A stretch of 64,000 nucleotides of DNA from Podocnemis expansa (lineage: Eukaryota > Chordata > Testudines > Podocnemididae): positions 44,022,187-44,086,186 of the forward strand of contig ML681989.1 in NCBI GenBank assembly GCA_007922195.1, in the 5' to 3' direction. Position 1 is the first letter of the stretch, and each line of letters opens with the position of its first letter. Positions 1 through 11,564 of the stretch are shown one piece after another. The notes below the pieces were generated by a model. It did no database searches. It had not been told where the DNA came from and saw only the letters and a program-made list of their open reading frames with translations. The translations under genes were made by a program, and so were the position numbers.

Positions 1-621
1 TACAACACGCTTACCACTGTGCCCCAACACAGTGGTTGAAAGCCACTGAAATAGGACACTTGGACTTAGTATAAATAAATATGAGTGCTTAGCATTTCTT
101 AGCTCTTACAAATTTTGCATTTACAGTGCTTTACAAGCATTACAGCGGAGTGCAACCCTCTAGGGGGCATGGAAGAATGTTTGGGGACTGGGAGCAAGAT
201 GGGGTCCAGGCCAGCACTCATGGGAAGAAAGAAGGGAGCACTACCCAACCCCCCCTGTCTCCAGCTCTGCTCTGGCCATACCCTCAGCGCTGACCTGAGC
301 CCTACTTCTGCCTGCAGCCCAGCTGCAGCTGCAGCACCACTCCCAACAAAGAGCAGACAGAGTCCATACAGGTCAGAGGGGGACCCGCATAAAAGTTGGG
401 GACCACTGCATTAAAGGAATACATACCATCAGCTCATTTCATTTTCACCTTCAGACTTTGAACATACTATTGTTCCAATTTCTGTAACTGAAAGAAACTG
501 AAGAAAAAATTCTATTTTTCAAATTTCTAGACTATTATTTGACAGGAACCCATCTACAATCAGTTTGATAGTTTTGCTGAAGACCGGTGTCTCATCCCGT
601 TTGTCTGTTCCATTGTCTGCT
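1..621. other. unassigned flank, no gene
   Basis: No coding region or named repeat is supported here. Around 75-150 there is an AT-rich segment with words such as tagctcttac and gtgctttaca that recall the 3' ends of ancient SINE/L2-type repeats, but the match is too short to call. Small ORFs here have no recognisable domain. Confidence 0.4.
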
Positions 622-629
622 CCACAGAG

Positions 630-1553
630 GCTGTGTTCACACAGAGAGGGCTTGTTTTGAAACAAGAGGTTTCAAAATAAGCTGTTTCGAAATAAATGGT
701 TATTTCAAAACACCTTATTTCCAAAGACAAAAAAGGTGTCTTGGAAATAAGGGAGCGAAATAGTGGACATGTTATTTCACCTGGGGAGGGAACTGCAGAC
801 ACCCACAAGGTGAGGCGGAGCGGCGCCTCACCCCACGGGTGTCTGCAGGGGGCTTGCAGGCAAGGGGGGATAGTCGCGCAGCCGGGTGCTGCACCCTGTG
901 CCCAGGCTGCCCCCAAAGCCTGCTGCAGGGTCCGGGGCGCCCGGCTCAGCCCGCTGCTGCAGGGGCTGGGGTGAGCACCGCCCCGGGATTCCCTGGCACC
1001 CCACTCCTGTGGGGGGCGGGCCCCGCCCCCATAGGAGCGGGGCACCGGGGAATCCCAGAACTGCGCTCACCCCGGCCCCTATAGTGGTGGGCTGAGCCGG
1101 GCACCCTGGACCCCGCAGCGGGCTTTGGGGGCAGCCCAGGCGGGGGTGCAGAGCCCAGCTCTCCCCCCTTGCCTGCAGTCCCCCTGCAGACACCCATGGG
1201 GTGAGGCGCGGCTCTGCTTCACCATGTGGGTGCCTGCAGTCCCCCTGTGCTGGCCAGGGGACACCCCTCAGCACCCGGGCCAGGGTGCTGAGAGGGTAGC
1301 CATTCCCTCCCAGGGTGCTTAGCACCCTGGGAGGGATGTCAAATGTTGTTTCGAAACACTTTGTTCCGAGACAACATGGCCGCACAGGGTTGTTTCGATA
1401 GGAAATGGGGTTTAGCCTATTTCAAAAGTACGGCTCCCATTTTGAAACAAGGGGTTTCCTTGTTTCAAAATGGCCGTACGTCGTGTGGCCATGCTGTTTC
1501 TTAATTTTGAAACAACCTCGTTGTTTTGAAATAAGCATGCTGTGTGAACACAC
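630..1553. mobile_element. foldback hAT-like non-autonomous element
   Basis: The ends are inverted copies of about 35 bp: gctgtgttcacacag at the left and ctgtgtgaacacac at the right, each followed inward by TTTCGAAA-type palindromic words. The flanks give a possible 8-bp target duplication, ccacagag at 622-629 and ccagagaa at 1554-1561 (6 of 8 match), which suits hAT. The GC-rich interior is itself a long inverted repeat: about 798-870 pairs with about 1170-1245, with its centre near 1020. All ORFs across it, including a 185-codon minus-strand one at 828-1385, are by-products of the GC-rich palindrome and show no domain. The element encodes no transposase, so it would depend on one supplied in trans. 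Confidence 0.7.
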
Positions 1554-1561
1554 CCAGAGAA

Positions 1562-2064
1562 TGCAAGTCTGTATGGACACAGCTACAGAGCTTGGCTCTT
1601 TAGCTGCAGAGACTCCATGCTTTCAGTTTTGGACATCTCTGGTGTTGGCTATAATGGCAGTCATCACAGAAGCGGTGGCTTTCAGAGACTTCCATTGGCA
1701 TGAATTTGGGAAAATAAAAATAGGGATGCATAACACACTTGCAGTCACCAGTGAGTTACAAGTGACTCCTGACTCAGGCACTTAGTATGTGGATATTACT
1801 CTCACAAATGTTTTTCCTTGGATCTAGTGGCAACTGCAGTGAAACTGCAGATGAAATAAACTAGTATATGTATGAAGAGAGAGGACTGGTGAGCCTGAAC
1901 ATGCTTGCTGTTTTTTCTCTCAGACCTGCTTGCTCTTGGCTGCTTTGAAGTCCATTCATTACAGATTCCTGTCAACAGGAAAGCAGAAAACCCCTCAGGA
2001 TATAAACAAAACAAACAAACTTGTTAGTAAAGGATATCCTAGTAAAAATGCTGAATTCTTCCCA
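1562..2064. other. unassigned, no gene
   Basis: AT-rich single-copy-looking sequence. The open frames at 1405-1785 (plus, running out of the foldback element) and 1802-2014 (minus) lack any recognisable domain, and I treat them as chance. Confidence 0.4.
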
Positions 2065-2225
2065 GTGTCAATCCTCATAACACCCTTCTGAGGCTGGTAT
2101 GTAGCCATCTCAACTCACATGGGAAACTGAAGCACAGAGAGGATAAGTGACTTACCCAAGGACAAAGAGGGATCCAGTAGCACAGCAGGCATTAGTGCTC
2201 AGTAGTGCCTGGGTCCCAATCTTGT
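2065..2225 (-). repeat. MIR-type SINE (minus strand)
   Basis: On the plus strand this reads as the reverse complement of the MIR core and 3' half: cctcataacaccctt, then gggaaactgaagcacagag, then ggataagtgacttaccc. These match the well-known MIR words in order and spacing. The tRNA-derived 5' part is degraded (gcctgggtcccaa near 2208). MIR is an ancient, inactive, tRNA-derived SINE shared by amniotes, so the copy is old. Confidence 0.8.
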
Positions 2226-2229
2226 GCTA

Positions 2230-4867
2230 AGGAAGAAATCACCCCTGAAGGTTTAATAAGAGGTCAGTAGGTAGATCGAAAGAAACTCTCATTAGCAATG
2301 AAGGGCAAGCACCTGGAGTAGAGAAATTTCCCCCTGTCTAATGGTGAGCATATCCAGAAGGTGAAAGAAGTTGTCCTGCAGCAGAGCATGAGTGTTAAGG
2401 AGAAGGAGAAAGCAGGCAGGGGTGGCACTCTTGCTACCTAGGATTGCCCCAAAGTTTGACTTTAACAAGACTACAGCTTATATGTTTAATGACCACCTGC
2501 CCTATTCCAAGAGCTGCTTTCTACAGGTCTTACTTCCATAAGCCAAATAGGAATAGAGAGGGCATTATCACTGAGTTGACAGCCTAGGAGCACTTGCTTT
2601 CCTAGAGTAGTATGGGCTATTGTTATCTAGAGACTATTCAGCTTTTCCTCCCCAAGAGGGGTGAAATACCTGGGAGGACATAGGGGGTGCCAGAGCTGTT
2701 TGTGGATGAGAGGAGACCTACTCGACTGCCCAGAAAAACCCCTCAAATAAGTCTTCTCAAACATCTTCAAGGAGTTAGATAAAATGCCAGTAACTAGAAG
2801 GGGAATCATCCTACCTGTATGGAAAATTTAAAAGGCAAAACAAAATAAAACCACCTAAGAGTATTAACCAGTTCACATTGACTAGTTTTGGCTGTAAGTA
2901 CCATTTTTAATTTAGTTAAACAACATGGCTTAGGGACAAAGCATTCTGTATCCTAAATCTTGCTATTCTGGATCAAATTCTGCTAGAAGCCCTGATCCAC
3001 TTTCCATTGATTTCCAAAGGGGTGGAATAGGAGAGTATGTATTGGATAGAATTTGGTTCCTTGAAGGCACCCTGAGTATAATCCTACTCAGATACAGCAC
3101 TGAAGGCTTTAAAATATGTTGGCTGATATAGCTGCTTAATTTATTCCACAAGTTTACATTTGTATAGTTTGTTTTAAACTTGAAGTGCAGACTCCCATGC
3201 AGCTATGCAGGTGGGTAGGGAATAAGATTCAGATTTGAGTGAATCTCTGTTCATGGCCTGGCATTCAGGCTAGAGCCAAAATTCTCGGTTTGGATGTGAG
3301 GAGGCAGCTGCTGTCTCCCAAGAGCACCCGTTTACGCGAATCACCTTTAAGTGAGGAGGGGAGTCCAGTGCCCTTGATATGTTCCCCTACTTGGAAAGGA
3401 AGGTCTGTTTTTGTGTGGATGGGAAAGGAAAAATTCAGCCTGTCTGTAGATGAAGATGGTGAAAGGAGAAGAACCAAGCCTGGTGTCCAAGAGGACAGGT
3501 GGGAGGTTCCATAGCCAGCTCCTAATTATACATGTGGGGAATGCTAGGCGGGGAGGGGAAAGATTGTTAGACACATCTGGGGAGAGGAACACGTTTCCAG
3601 GCAAGGTGTACACTCATGCACACAGCCTCTTTGAAGGGAAGCACATGCTGAAAACAGAAACATGTTAGAATCATGCCAGTTGCAGAGGACCTCAGTGCAG
3701 TTCTCCCCTTTTATACTGATCTGATCCAAGACTTCTAGCTGTATTTTGAAACAGGATATCATACCTCACAAATGAACACAGCTTCACTGGTATTTAAAGG
3801 AGACAGATGAACTAGACCTGGGAAAATCATGCCCAGATTAACACCCCTCTGGGCCAGGGCTATAAAATTTTGTGGGATCCTGGGGGGGGGGGGGCATAAC
3901 AGTGGGATCTCTAGCACTCAGGGGACCATGCTCACTTGGGGGCCCCCCCATTGGTGGCAGTGCACTGTGGGGGAAGGATGCTGCAGGCCTGTTTTCTGTT
4001 CTCTTCCACTCCTCCCTAAGGTTGGTGGTGGCAGCAGCACCCCCCCACAGGGTCACTTAGAGTCTGTGGGCCAGTGTCCCTCTCTCCGGCTGTTGGGGTG
4101 GTGGGAGGGAGTGTGACAGGTTCTCCATAGCCCCTTCTTTGCTCCCAAGGCAGGAATGAGGGGGCCAGAGGATACCCTCGCTGCCTGTGAGCTGCAATAG
4201 CCTCGGCAGTGGGGCTCCTGCTCTCACACTCCTTCCAGCTGTCCTTCCCCACATTCCCCATTCCCTCACAGTGACAGCATTCCCCCATCACATCCCCATT
4301 TACTCCAGCCCCATAGTGCCTCTGCCCCGATTCCCCTTTGTCATCTCATCCTCCCCAGCCTTCACTCATAGCTGTCCTTAGAGGGCAGAGAGCCCAGGGC
4401 AAATTGCCCCATGTGGGCTCCCGCTGCCAAAATGCCACCAAATCACAGTGCATAGTGCTCCCCACCACCAAAATGCCATCAAAGACAGAGCAGGGCCCAC
4501 AGGGGTGGAGTGGGGCCCACCAATCCACAGGATCAGGGTGCTTGCCCTTCTATCCACCCAAGGACTGCCCTGCCCTCACCCATCCTGCCTCTTTCTTCTC
4601 CTGTCACTCTCTATGGCCTCTCATCCCTGTTCCTCCCTCAAGCTTCCTTGTGGTGCTCTGGTTCCCCCCCAGGACTTGTAGTCCTATCTTCAGATTTCTG
4701 CAGGCTGCTTTCCCTGTCCCAAAAAACAAAGACAGCCAGTGGTAGCTTCCCTGGGCTGGGGCAGGAGGGGAATCCCAGTCAGCTCAGGGAGGAGCAGCTT
4801 GGAGCCAAACCCTCCCACTGCAGCTGTTGTGTGACTGGGAGGCAATGCTTCCTGGGGCAGGAACAGA
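2230..4867. other. unassigned; GC-rich after 3.83 kb
   Basis: No gene or named repeat. A poly-G run lies at about 3881-3894. From about 3830 to 4860 base composition becomes GC-rich, with overlapping short ORFs on both strands. That suggests a decayed GC-rich repeat like others in the window, but I could not define ends or a TSD. Confidence 0.4.
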
Positions 4868-5200
4868 AGGTTGCTTACCTGTAAACATCTTTCTTCGAGA
4901 TGGGCTGCTTACATGCATTCAGATGTCTACGTGCTGCAGCACACGGATGCCTGGAAAGCTTTTTGCCCTGGCCTGTCCCTTTAGGGTCAGTGGCCAGTGC
5001 CCCCTTGGGACCTGTGCAGTATATAGGTGGCCCTGCCCCTGCCCCCCCTCAGTCCCTTCTTTCTGCTAAGACCAAAAAGCAGGGACAGAAGGAGAGTACA
5101 GATTTATGTGAGCAGCCCATCTTGAAGGAGGACGTTTACAGGTAAGCAACCTTCCATTCTTCTTCGAGCGCTGTTTACATCCATTCAGATGGAAGTGACT
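4868..5200 (+). mobile_element. solo DIRS-like terminal repeat
   Basis: Two 40-bp arms, 4868-4907 and 5113-5152, are inverted copies with 36 of 40 positions matching, all differences being transitions. The left arm begins aggttgcttacctgtaaa. After each arm comes a second, directly repeated word (gctgcttacatgcattcagatg near 4904; gctgtttacatccattcagatg near 5168). The arms are related to the terminal repeats beside the DIRS-type recombinase remnant near 59.86 and 60.5 kb (shared words ttacctgtaa, cttcgagatg). A TATA-like word, agtatatagg, at about 5018-5027 fits a promoter in such a terminal repeat. No coding part remains, so this is a solo terminal repeat. The DIRS assignment depends on that second copy. 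Confidence 0.6.
5018..5027 (+). promoter_or_regulatory. TATA-like word in terminal repeat
   Basis: The word agtatatagg lies between the inverted arms of the solo terminal repeat, where an element promoter would be expected. Only the word and its location support this. Confidence 0.3.
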
Positions 5201-5204
5201 CACA

Positions 5205-7872
5205 AGCTGATGGTGGGCAGAGTTAAGTTTTTCCCCCACTCAGAGTATGACTCTGCTCAACATGGCATTATCTCTTGCTTGTTGGAGACTAGCATAGCGC
5301 AAGGCAAAGGTATGTACTGAAGACCAGGTTGCTGCCATGCAGATCTCCTGGATTGGGACCTGGCTGAAAGACCGTGGAAGGCACTTGTGCTCTAGTAGAA
5401 TGTGCTCTGATTCTCCCTGGGAGTGGAGTGTTTGCTCTTTGATAGCAGTCCTTGATGCAGTTTGCTATCCAGGACGAGATGCAGTGGGTTGTCACTGCTT
5501 GGCCCTTTGTGCGTTCAACAACTGCCACAAACAGCTGAGATGTTCTGCGGAAGGGCCTGTATAAATGGTGATGTGGCATTCTATATTTATGGGTCTCAGT
5601 GATTTGGGGGGGGATGGGGAGGAGCTTGATTGGGGAAAGCATTGTTTCTCTTTACATGTAAAAAAGTTAGCTTTTCTAGTTGCTCTCTGAAATTTCCACT
5701 TGGGACCCGTATCAAGCTGCATTTTTTTCTAACTCACATGAATCACCAATAGAAAGAAAGACTGAAAACAAGGTGAATTTCTTCCTTTGTTTTATGTACA
5801 GTTGCTCAGGGGGAAATATTGACTTGAAATTGGAAAACAATTCTGTTGCTGATGCCTCAGTGAAAACTGCCCTAACCAACTAATAAAAACAATAGTTGTA
5901 AGTAATCACAACTTGACAAAGATAAAGTTAAGAAACCCCTTCAGTGGTATTCAGCTTTCACTAGTTTAACTGGCAGAACTGCCTTGGAAGAAGCTTTCTT
6001 AGGGCAGGATAAAATCTCATCTGACACAACCAATGGCTATAACAAGTCATGATATATTATTCTGCACCATCTTCACTATGGTGACACGAGAGTCATTGCT
6101 CAAACAGCAGATTAGAGAAGTTAGAAACACCACTAAATGAAGTCAGCAGGATAATGCCAAATTTGTGATCCCGCACTATGTGATAGAACAGGTGCAATTT
6201 TCAAAGACACAACCACCTCTGAACAGAAAAGAAATATACCTTTTAGCAATGCAACAGTAATGTCCTCTTATCCACATCAAAGCCAGACACCATAATAAAC
6301 ACATGTAAAAAGCACAAGGGAGGACTTCAGGCTGTGACCCAGAATGGGGGGGGGGGGTCGTCACACTTTGATTTGGATTATTGAGCAACCAGTTTCCTCA
6401 TACACAAGAGGAAAATCCAGCCAAATAGATGGGGGATATTTAGTTTTATATTCATCAATGTAGTATCAGACTTGTCAGGATATAAAATAAATTGGACAAA
6501 ATCAGAAGTGCATTCAGAATGCTCTTTATTTTGTTTGCCCTTTAGAAGCTACAAAACTTCAAGAGTGGCATTTTCAAAAGCTTGAGCGTTGGCATAGCTC
6601 TGCTCCCATTGAACTCTGTGGTGAAACTCCTCTGTATTTCAGCAGGAAGAGAAATAGGACAATTCTTTTGAAAATCTAACTGCAAAAATAGAGAGAGTAA
6701 CAGTTTTGAAACAACCTGTTTTGTTCCAAGACAAGCCAACTTCAAAATTCATATACAATAATAAAAACAAACATGAGCTCCTAACTTATGAGCATTTAGA
6801 TTTCTGGAAGTTTTATTTCCAAAAATAATGCTCTAAGGAGCACTCAATTTAACTCATGACAACACATTGTGTCAGAAAGAACTTAAGTATGTGCTAGAAA
6901 AGATACACGATATAGGAACTGAGAAAACTTAGAATATACATCTACTAACTGGCCAAAAAAGTAATTGCAACATATAGTGCTTTGCTATACAATCATCTTT
7001 CATAAAATGTCTCAAACCTAGTATTGTATAAGTCTGATGCTCCATATAACAGTGCAATTGCTGTCCAACTTAAACTTAAAGAACTTGACTTAGCTGTACA
7101 CCTATTTTAAATTCTCATACTTAAAAGCCAAATAATCTAGTGGTCAGATACATTCAACAAATTGAGAGAGAGGTCTAAACAAACTTAAAAACATGCAACA
7201 AATTTGGATATGGAAAAATTCCCAGAAAAAGTTGTTTTGGTCCCCCCATCATTTGACAGGTTACAGCTAGTTCTTTATAATTTACAGCAATCCAGTGGTG
7301 ATAAAATAAAGAAATTAACACCACCTAAATCACACCAGGCAGCTACAACATCAAATGAGTTTTGGAACTTAAAAATCTAATGCATAGACAAAGCATAAGA
7401 GAGTGATGACAAGAAATACAATGCTAACCAGAACAGAATATCATATCTCAGATAAGAACTATGAAGCACTGAAGTTGGAGGCTAAGATTTTGGGATTTGT
7501 CCCTCAACTTATACCTAATTAATGAGAATTAAGTGTCTTGGAAGATCTGGACCTGATTGCATACTGTCAGAGACTGCATTAGAGATTGAGGGTGCTCTAC
7601 TTATTGCAAGATCAGAACTGCTATAGAGGCAAAAGAAGATGCTTGTTAAGATTAAGAGAACTAATGAATATTTCAAGGGCCTCAGACTGTCAGCATATGT
7701 GGTATGCTCATGTCCTAAAAGACATTATATTGGGGAGAAGGTAAGCAAGGCAATGAGAGATAATGAATAGCATAATATCTATTACAATAGGTATACCATA
7801 ACTGAAGAAGATGTAACTCAGACAAGATAATTGCTGTCTCAGATACCTCCATGTTGGATGATTTGGGATCTC
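5205..7872. other. unassigned AT-rich stretch, no gene
   Basis: AT-rich, with scattered short ORFs of no recognisable domain. There is a poly-G run at about 6348-6357. I recognise no repeat family or exon. Confidence 0.4.
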
Positions 7873-8851
7873 AGTAATAGATTCAGACTCTAAGGTCAGA
7901 AGGGACCAGTATGATCATCTAATCCAGGGGTGTCCAACCTTTTTGGTTAAGTGGCCACACTGCAATTCTTTTCTCAGTCAGGGGGTGGGGAGTGAGAAAA
8001 TTGATCTTATTAATAAACTTTAATGAAATAATCATTAGTGTGATATTTGGCATTGCTTTTGCTTGCATTGTGTACAGAGGACAAGGGGGCAGGGGTGTCT
8101 GTGTGAGGGGGCAAGGCAGGACAGGGGAGCATGGCAGAGGAGGGGAGGTGAAGAAGGGTCAGGTGGGGGATGCAGAGCAACTGGGTGGCAGGACTCAGCT
8201 ACTTCCTCACAGGGACCTCACCAGTTCTGCTTTCCTCACTCCCTGCCAAGCACTGCTCAGGGAAAGGAGAGCAGTTCTGGAGAGATAGAGAGGAGAACAG
8301 AGTCAGACAGAGACAGGACAGAAACCCTGGCAATTCTGCAGGGGTAACTGGTTTTGACTTTGGGCATCTCTGTACCAGAAACATTGATGGGAAGCAATTT
8401 CTACAGAAGAGATTTTGTCACTAAGGTCAGAGGAAGGACAGGGGTGCTGGCGTTAGGGGTGTGGGAAGAGAGCAGAACTGGGGGTATGTCCATGTCAGGA
8501 AGTAGCTGGGTCCTGGCCACCAACCACACTGCTCCCCTGCCCCTTCACCCTCCCAGAACTGCCACAGTTTGTCCTGTGTTTGTCCCCCCGTGTGCTCTCC
8601 TTCCCTTCAATTCCACTTGCCCTTGGGCTTAGTTCTCCTCCACTCCCACTGCACAAGACTGAGCACAATGCCAGCTCAGCTCACCACCACTACCGGGACT
8701 TTGTTGGCTCAGCTTTCCAAGTCCTTGCAGCAGCACTCCACGGACCAGATGAAAGCCCTAGTCTGCAGGCTGGAGTCTGGGCTGCAGGTTGGACAAACCT
8801 GATTTAGTCTGACCTCCTGCACAATGCAGGCCACAAAACCTCACCCACTGG
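7873..8851 (-). mobile_element. CR1 3' end fragment, split by a hAT
   Basis: The plus strand at 7883-7924 (actctaaggtcagaagggac..., gatcatct) continues at 8802-8851 (agtctgacctcctgcacaatg). Together they reproduce the reverse complement of the 3' terminal region of the CR1 lineage seen again at 34.88 and 39.55 kb. Only about 100 bp of CR1 are present. The interruption is the hAT element at 7925-8801. Confidence 0.8.
7925..8801. mobile_element. non-autonomous hAT (877 bp) in CR1
   Basis: The left terminus is caggggtgtccaacctt and the right terminus aggttggacaaacctg, inverted copies of about 15 bp. The flanking 8 bp are atctaatc (7917-7924) and atttagtc (8802-8809). Both differ by transitions from atctagtc, the word found in the uninterrupted CR1 copies, so the empty site is known. 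An 8-bp duplication and CAGGG-type ends define hAT. The interior is GC-rich and purine-rich in places and encodes no transposase. ORFs at 7992-8288 and nearby frames show no domain. Confidence 0.85.
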
Positions 8852-9057
8852 TTCCAAAGGGGTAGTTGTGTTAGTCTTTATACAGCAGAAACAGCAAGAG
8901 TCCTGTTGCACCTTAAAGGTTAACAAAATTCTTTGAGTGTAAGCTTTCACAGGCTCCAAACAACTTCATCAGATGCATCTGATGAAGAGGGGTAAGAGCC
9001 TCTGAAAGCTTATGCCTGAAGAAATTTGTTAGTATTTAAGGTGCCACAGGACTCTTG
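8852..9057. mobile_element. head-to-head Penelope-like tail pair
   Basis: Positions 8852-8975 are a minus-strand, and 8976-9057 a plus-strand, copy of the same 3' tail (aaagctta, ttgttagt, aaggtgccacaggactc). They meet at a perfect 24-bp palindrome, 8964-8987. The tail is the one that ends the GIY-YIG-encoding element at 33.2 kb, which identifies it as Penelope-like. The words CTGATGA (8979-8985 plus, 8966-8972 minus) and downstream GAAA recall a hammerhead core. A similar pair lies at 48103-48312. No coding sequence is present. Confidence 0.7.
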
Positions 9058-9668
9058 TGATGACCTTTACTAGATTCAAATCATGATTTGTGAATACTAT
9101 ACAGTTCAAATGATAAACAGCTAAGTAAAGGCATACACACTACACATGGTCTGGCTTGTTGTACAATGGAACCTCAGAGGTATAAATTGACCAGTCAATG
9201 AGAAAACTCATTTGGAAGTGAAGGATGTCATCAGGCAAAAGCAGAAACCAAATAATAAATAAAAGTGCAAATTCAGTATAGTGTTGTAGTAAATGTAAAA
9301 TACTTAAAGGGACACAAGCATTTGTCTTCTGTGTAGTAAGGTTTCAAAGTTGTATTAAGTTAATGTTCAGCTGCAAACTTCTGAAAGAACAACTGTAACA
9401 CTTAGTTTGGAATTACAAACAATGTCCAGTCCTGAGGCGTTCGTAATTCTGAGGTTCTACTTTATTTTGTTCACTGGTTGAATGTACTTTGTTTGTATAG
9501 CTGTCATTAGGCAAGAAGCCATTGTAAACAGGTTGTCAGGCTTAACTGGAGAACCTTGTGTATGTATCTTTCATAAATAAGGTCCATACTCAAGAGGAGC
9601 TGATCACCTCCCATTTGGGTCATTTGAAGCTGCAGTTGCTCAACACCTCCTAGTTAAAACTCAAAAAG
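9058..9668. other. unassigned AT-rich stretch
   Basis: No gene. The word tcaaatcatgattt at about 9077-9090 could be a further scrap of the CR1 tail interrupted upstream. Nothing else is recognisable. Confidence 0.4.
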
Positions 9669-10090
9669 GTATGTCCACACTTAAAAATTAATTTGAATTG
9701 ATGAGGATCAATTCAAATTAAATAAATGCATGGACACACTGGCTTTCATTAATTCGAACTAAGGAATGCTTTAGTTTGAACTGATGAAAGCTAACTTTGA
9801 AGTTATAAAACCTGGTTTACCTTCAAAGTGATGTTTAATTTGAACTCATAGTTTGAATTAACCCAATGTAGCCATGTTAATTTGAACTAACTGGTAGTTC
9901 GAATTAGCCATGACTTGATTTTCCCTATGCAATAGCATACCCTACCTAATTTGAACTAGCAAGTCCTGTGCATGGACATGCTAGTTTGAATTAGGGTTTC
10001 TAGTGTGGCCATGTTAATTCAAAATTAACTTAATTCAAATTAATTAGTTTGAATTCAGTTAATTTGAACAAACTTTAAGTGTAGACATAC
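9669..10090. mobile_element. hAT-type MITE, TATGTCTACAC family
   Basis: The ends are inverted: gtatgtccacacttaaa at the left and tttaagtgtagacatac at the right. The interior is AT-rich and consists largely of short inverted words (aattcgaac, gtttgaatt), so the whole unit can fold back. The 8-bp flanks tcaaaaag (9661-9668) and ccaaagtg (10091-10098) agree at 5 of 8 positions. It resembles the units at 60001-60367 and 61731-62150. It has no ORF and would need a transposase in trans. Confidence 0.75.
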
Positions 10091-11486
10091 CCAAAGTGCC
10101 TAGCTTTTGCTGCTATTTAATAGAGTAGGAGTTTTTAGAAGAATTTTTTTAAACTATTTATTCTATGAATGGCTGAAAAAAATCCATGGATGGAATAAAA
10201 GCAAGCTACCATATGTGATTAAGAGCATATTAGGAAAATGAGATCTTGTACTAGCCAATGCTTATTGGAGTGCAGATGAACTTCATGATATTTGGCATCT
10301 TCCTAAAGCCACTGCTACTGAAAACAAGTAAACTGAGATTCTCACTTAATCACATTAAAATAAATCCCAAGCCATTATGCTTACAAAGAAAAGCATGGTA
10401 ATGTGACCATACTCTTCTCTAAAAGTTCTGAAACTAGAAGACAAATATGCACCATCCCACCAAGATTTTTTTTAAAATGTGATTTTTAAGACAGTCTCAT
10501 GTGTTCTTGGGGCTTTTGATAGCTAGATGTAGTGTTTCACTTATAAAAAGGCAGATATAAAAACATTTGATGATACATTTTTAAAAGAAAAACAGCACTG
10601 ATGTTGCCTAGCTGCTCTCTCTGATAGTCCCTTTCATGCAAACAAGATTAAGACCAACACAAAGAAAAAGAAAATGTTTTATTAATGATATCAATTATCC
10701 AGCAAAGGACAGTTCTCAGAAATAAGTTGTGTTTCTCAAAAGTTTGGGCACAACAGGAGGAGACAGACTTCTGATTTCTGGCACTGTCTCCCTCTTTAGC
10801 CAAGTACAAATAGTCAACTAGGGCCAGTTCAACAACTGTAAATATCTGTAAAGGGACATAGGCCAAAATGTGCCTTCTAGCCCCTGACCAAGCTTGCGAG
10901 CACTATTGGGAAGGAAAGCCAATAGAGGATTGCTACTAATCTGGAGCAAGGAGGAAGTAGGGAAACAATTGGCTTTCTAAAGAAAAATCCTCTGCCTATC
11001 CATCTCCTCACTTAATCAGTTCCAAAAGCACCTTTCCCAATCAATTTCAGTGTAAAACAGTATTAACATATTCCACAGAGTTGTTAGGAAGCTCAATTGG
11101 TTTGTACAACACACCTTGAAAATGTGAAGTGCTGTGCTTGCTCCATTGCATCCCATGAGGAGACTAAGAAGAGAAAAATCTAGAAATTGCAATAAACCAT
11201 GACCAAAAAAAAAAAAAAAAAAAAATCAAGTGTACTTAAAACCTCTCTATCCTACAAACACGTGTAGAAATAGTTGCTTTTACCAGGTCAGAACCCTGGC
11301 AGGAAAGATTTTTCCTGTTTCAAGTTCACATCAGAATAAATATAAATAAGACAATGCCTTGTTGCTTCTTGTCTCTTTTTGCCAAATAAAAAAGCAGCTA
11401 CTTAAGTGTCCATATTAAGAAATTAATATTTTGGCATCTCCACTTTACAGCATTGTGCCTAACCTTCTAGACCTTCACTTCAGAGC
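10091..11486. other. unassigned AT-rich stretch, poly-A tract
   Basis: No gene. A run of about 20 A at 11205-11225 is preceded by ordinary sequence. It may be the tail of an old retroposed copy, but no body is recognisable. Confidence 0.4.
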
Positions 11487-11564
11487 TCTAGTCTACACTT
11501 ACCTTGATTTTCAGCAGCAGTTGATGGCAGATGTGCAAGGTATTTTACATGCCTTGTGTACCTG

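Noticed and set aside
828..1385. 185-codon minus-strand ORF
   Set aside because: Lies in the GC-rich inverted repeat of a foldback element. Overlapping ORFs occur in several other frames, the product is low-complexity and shows no domain.
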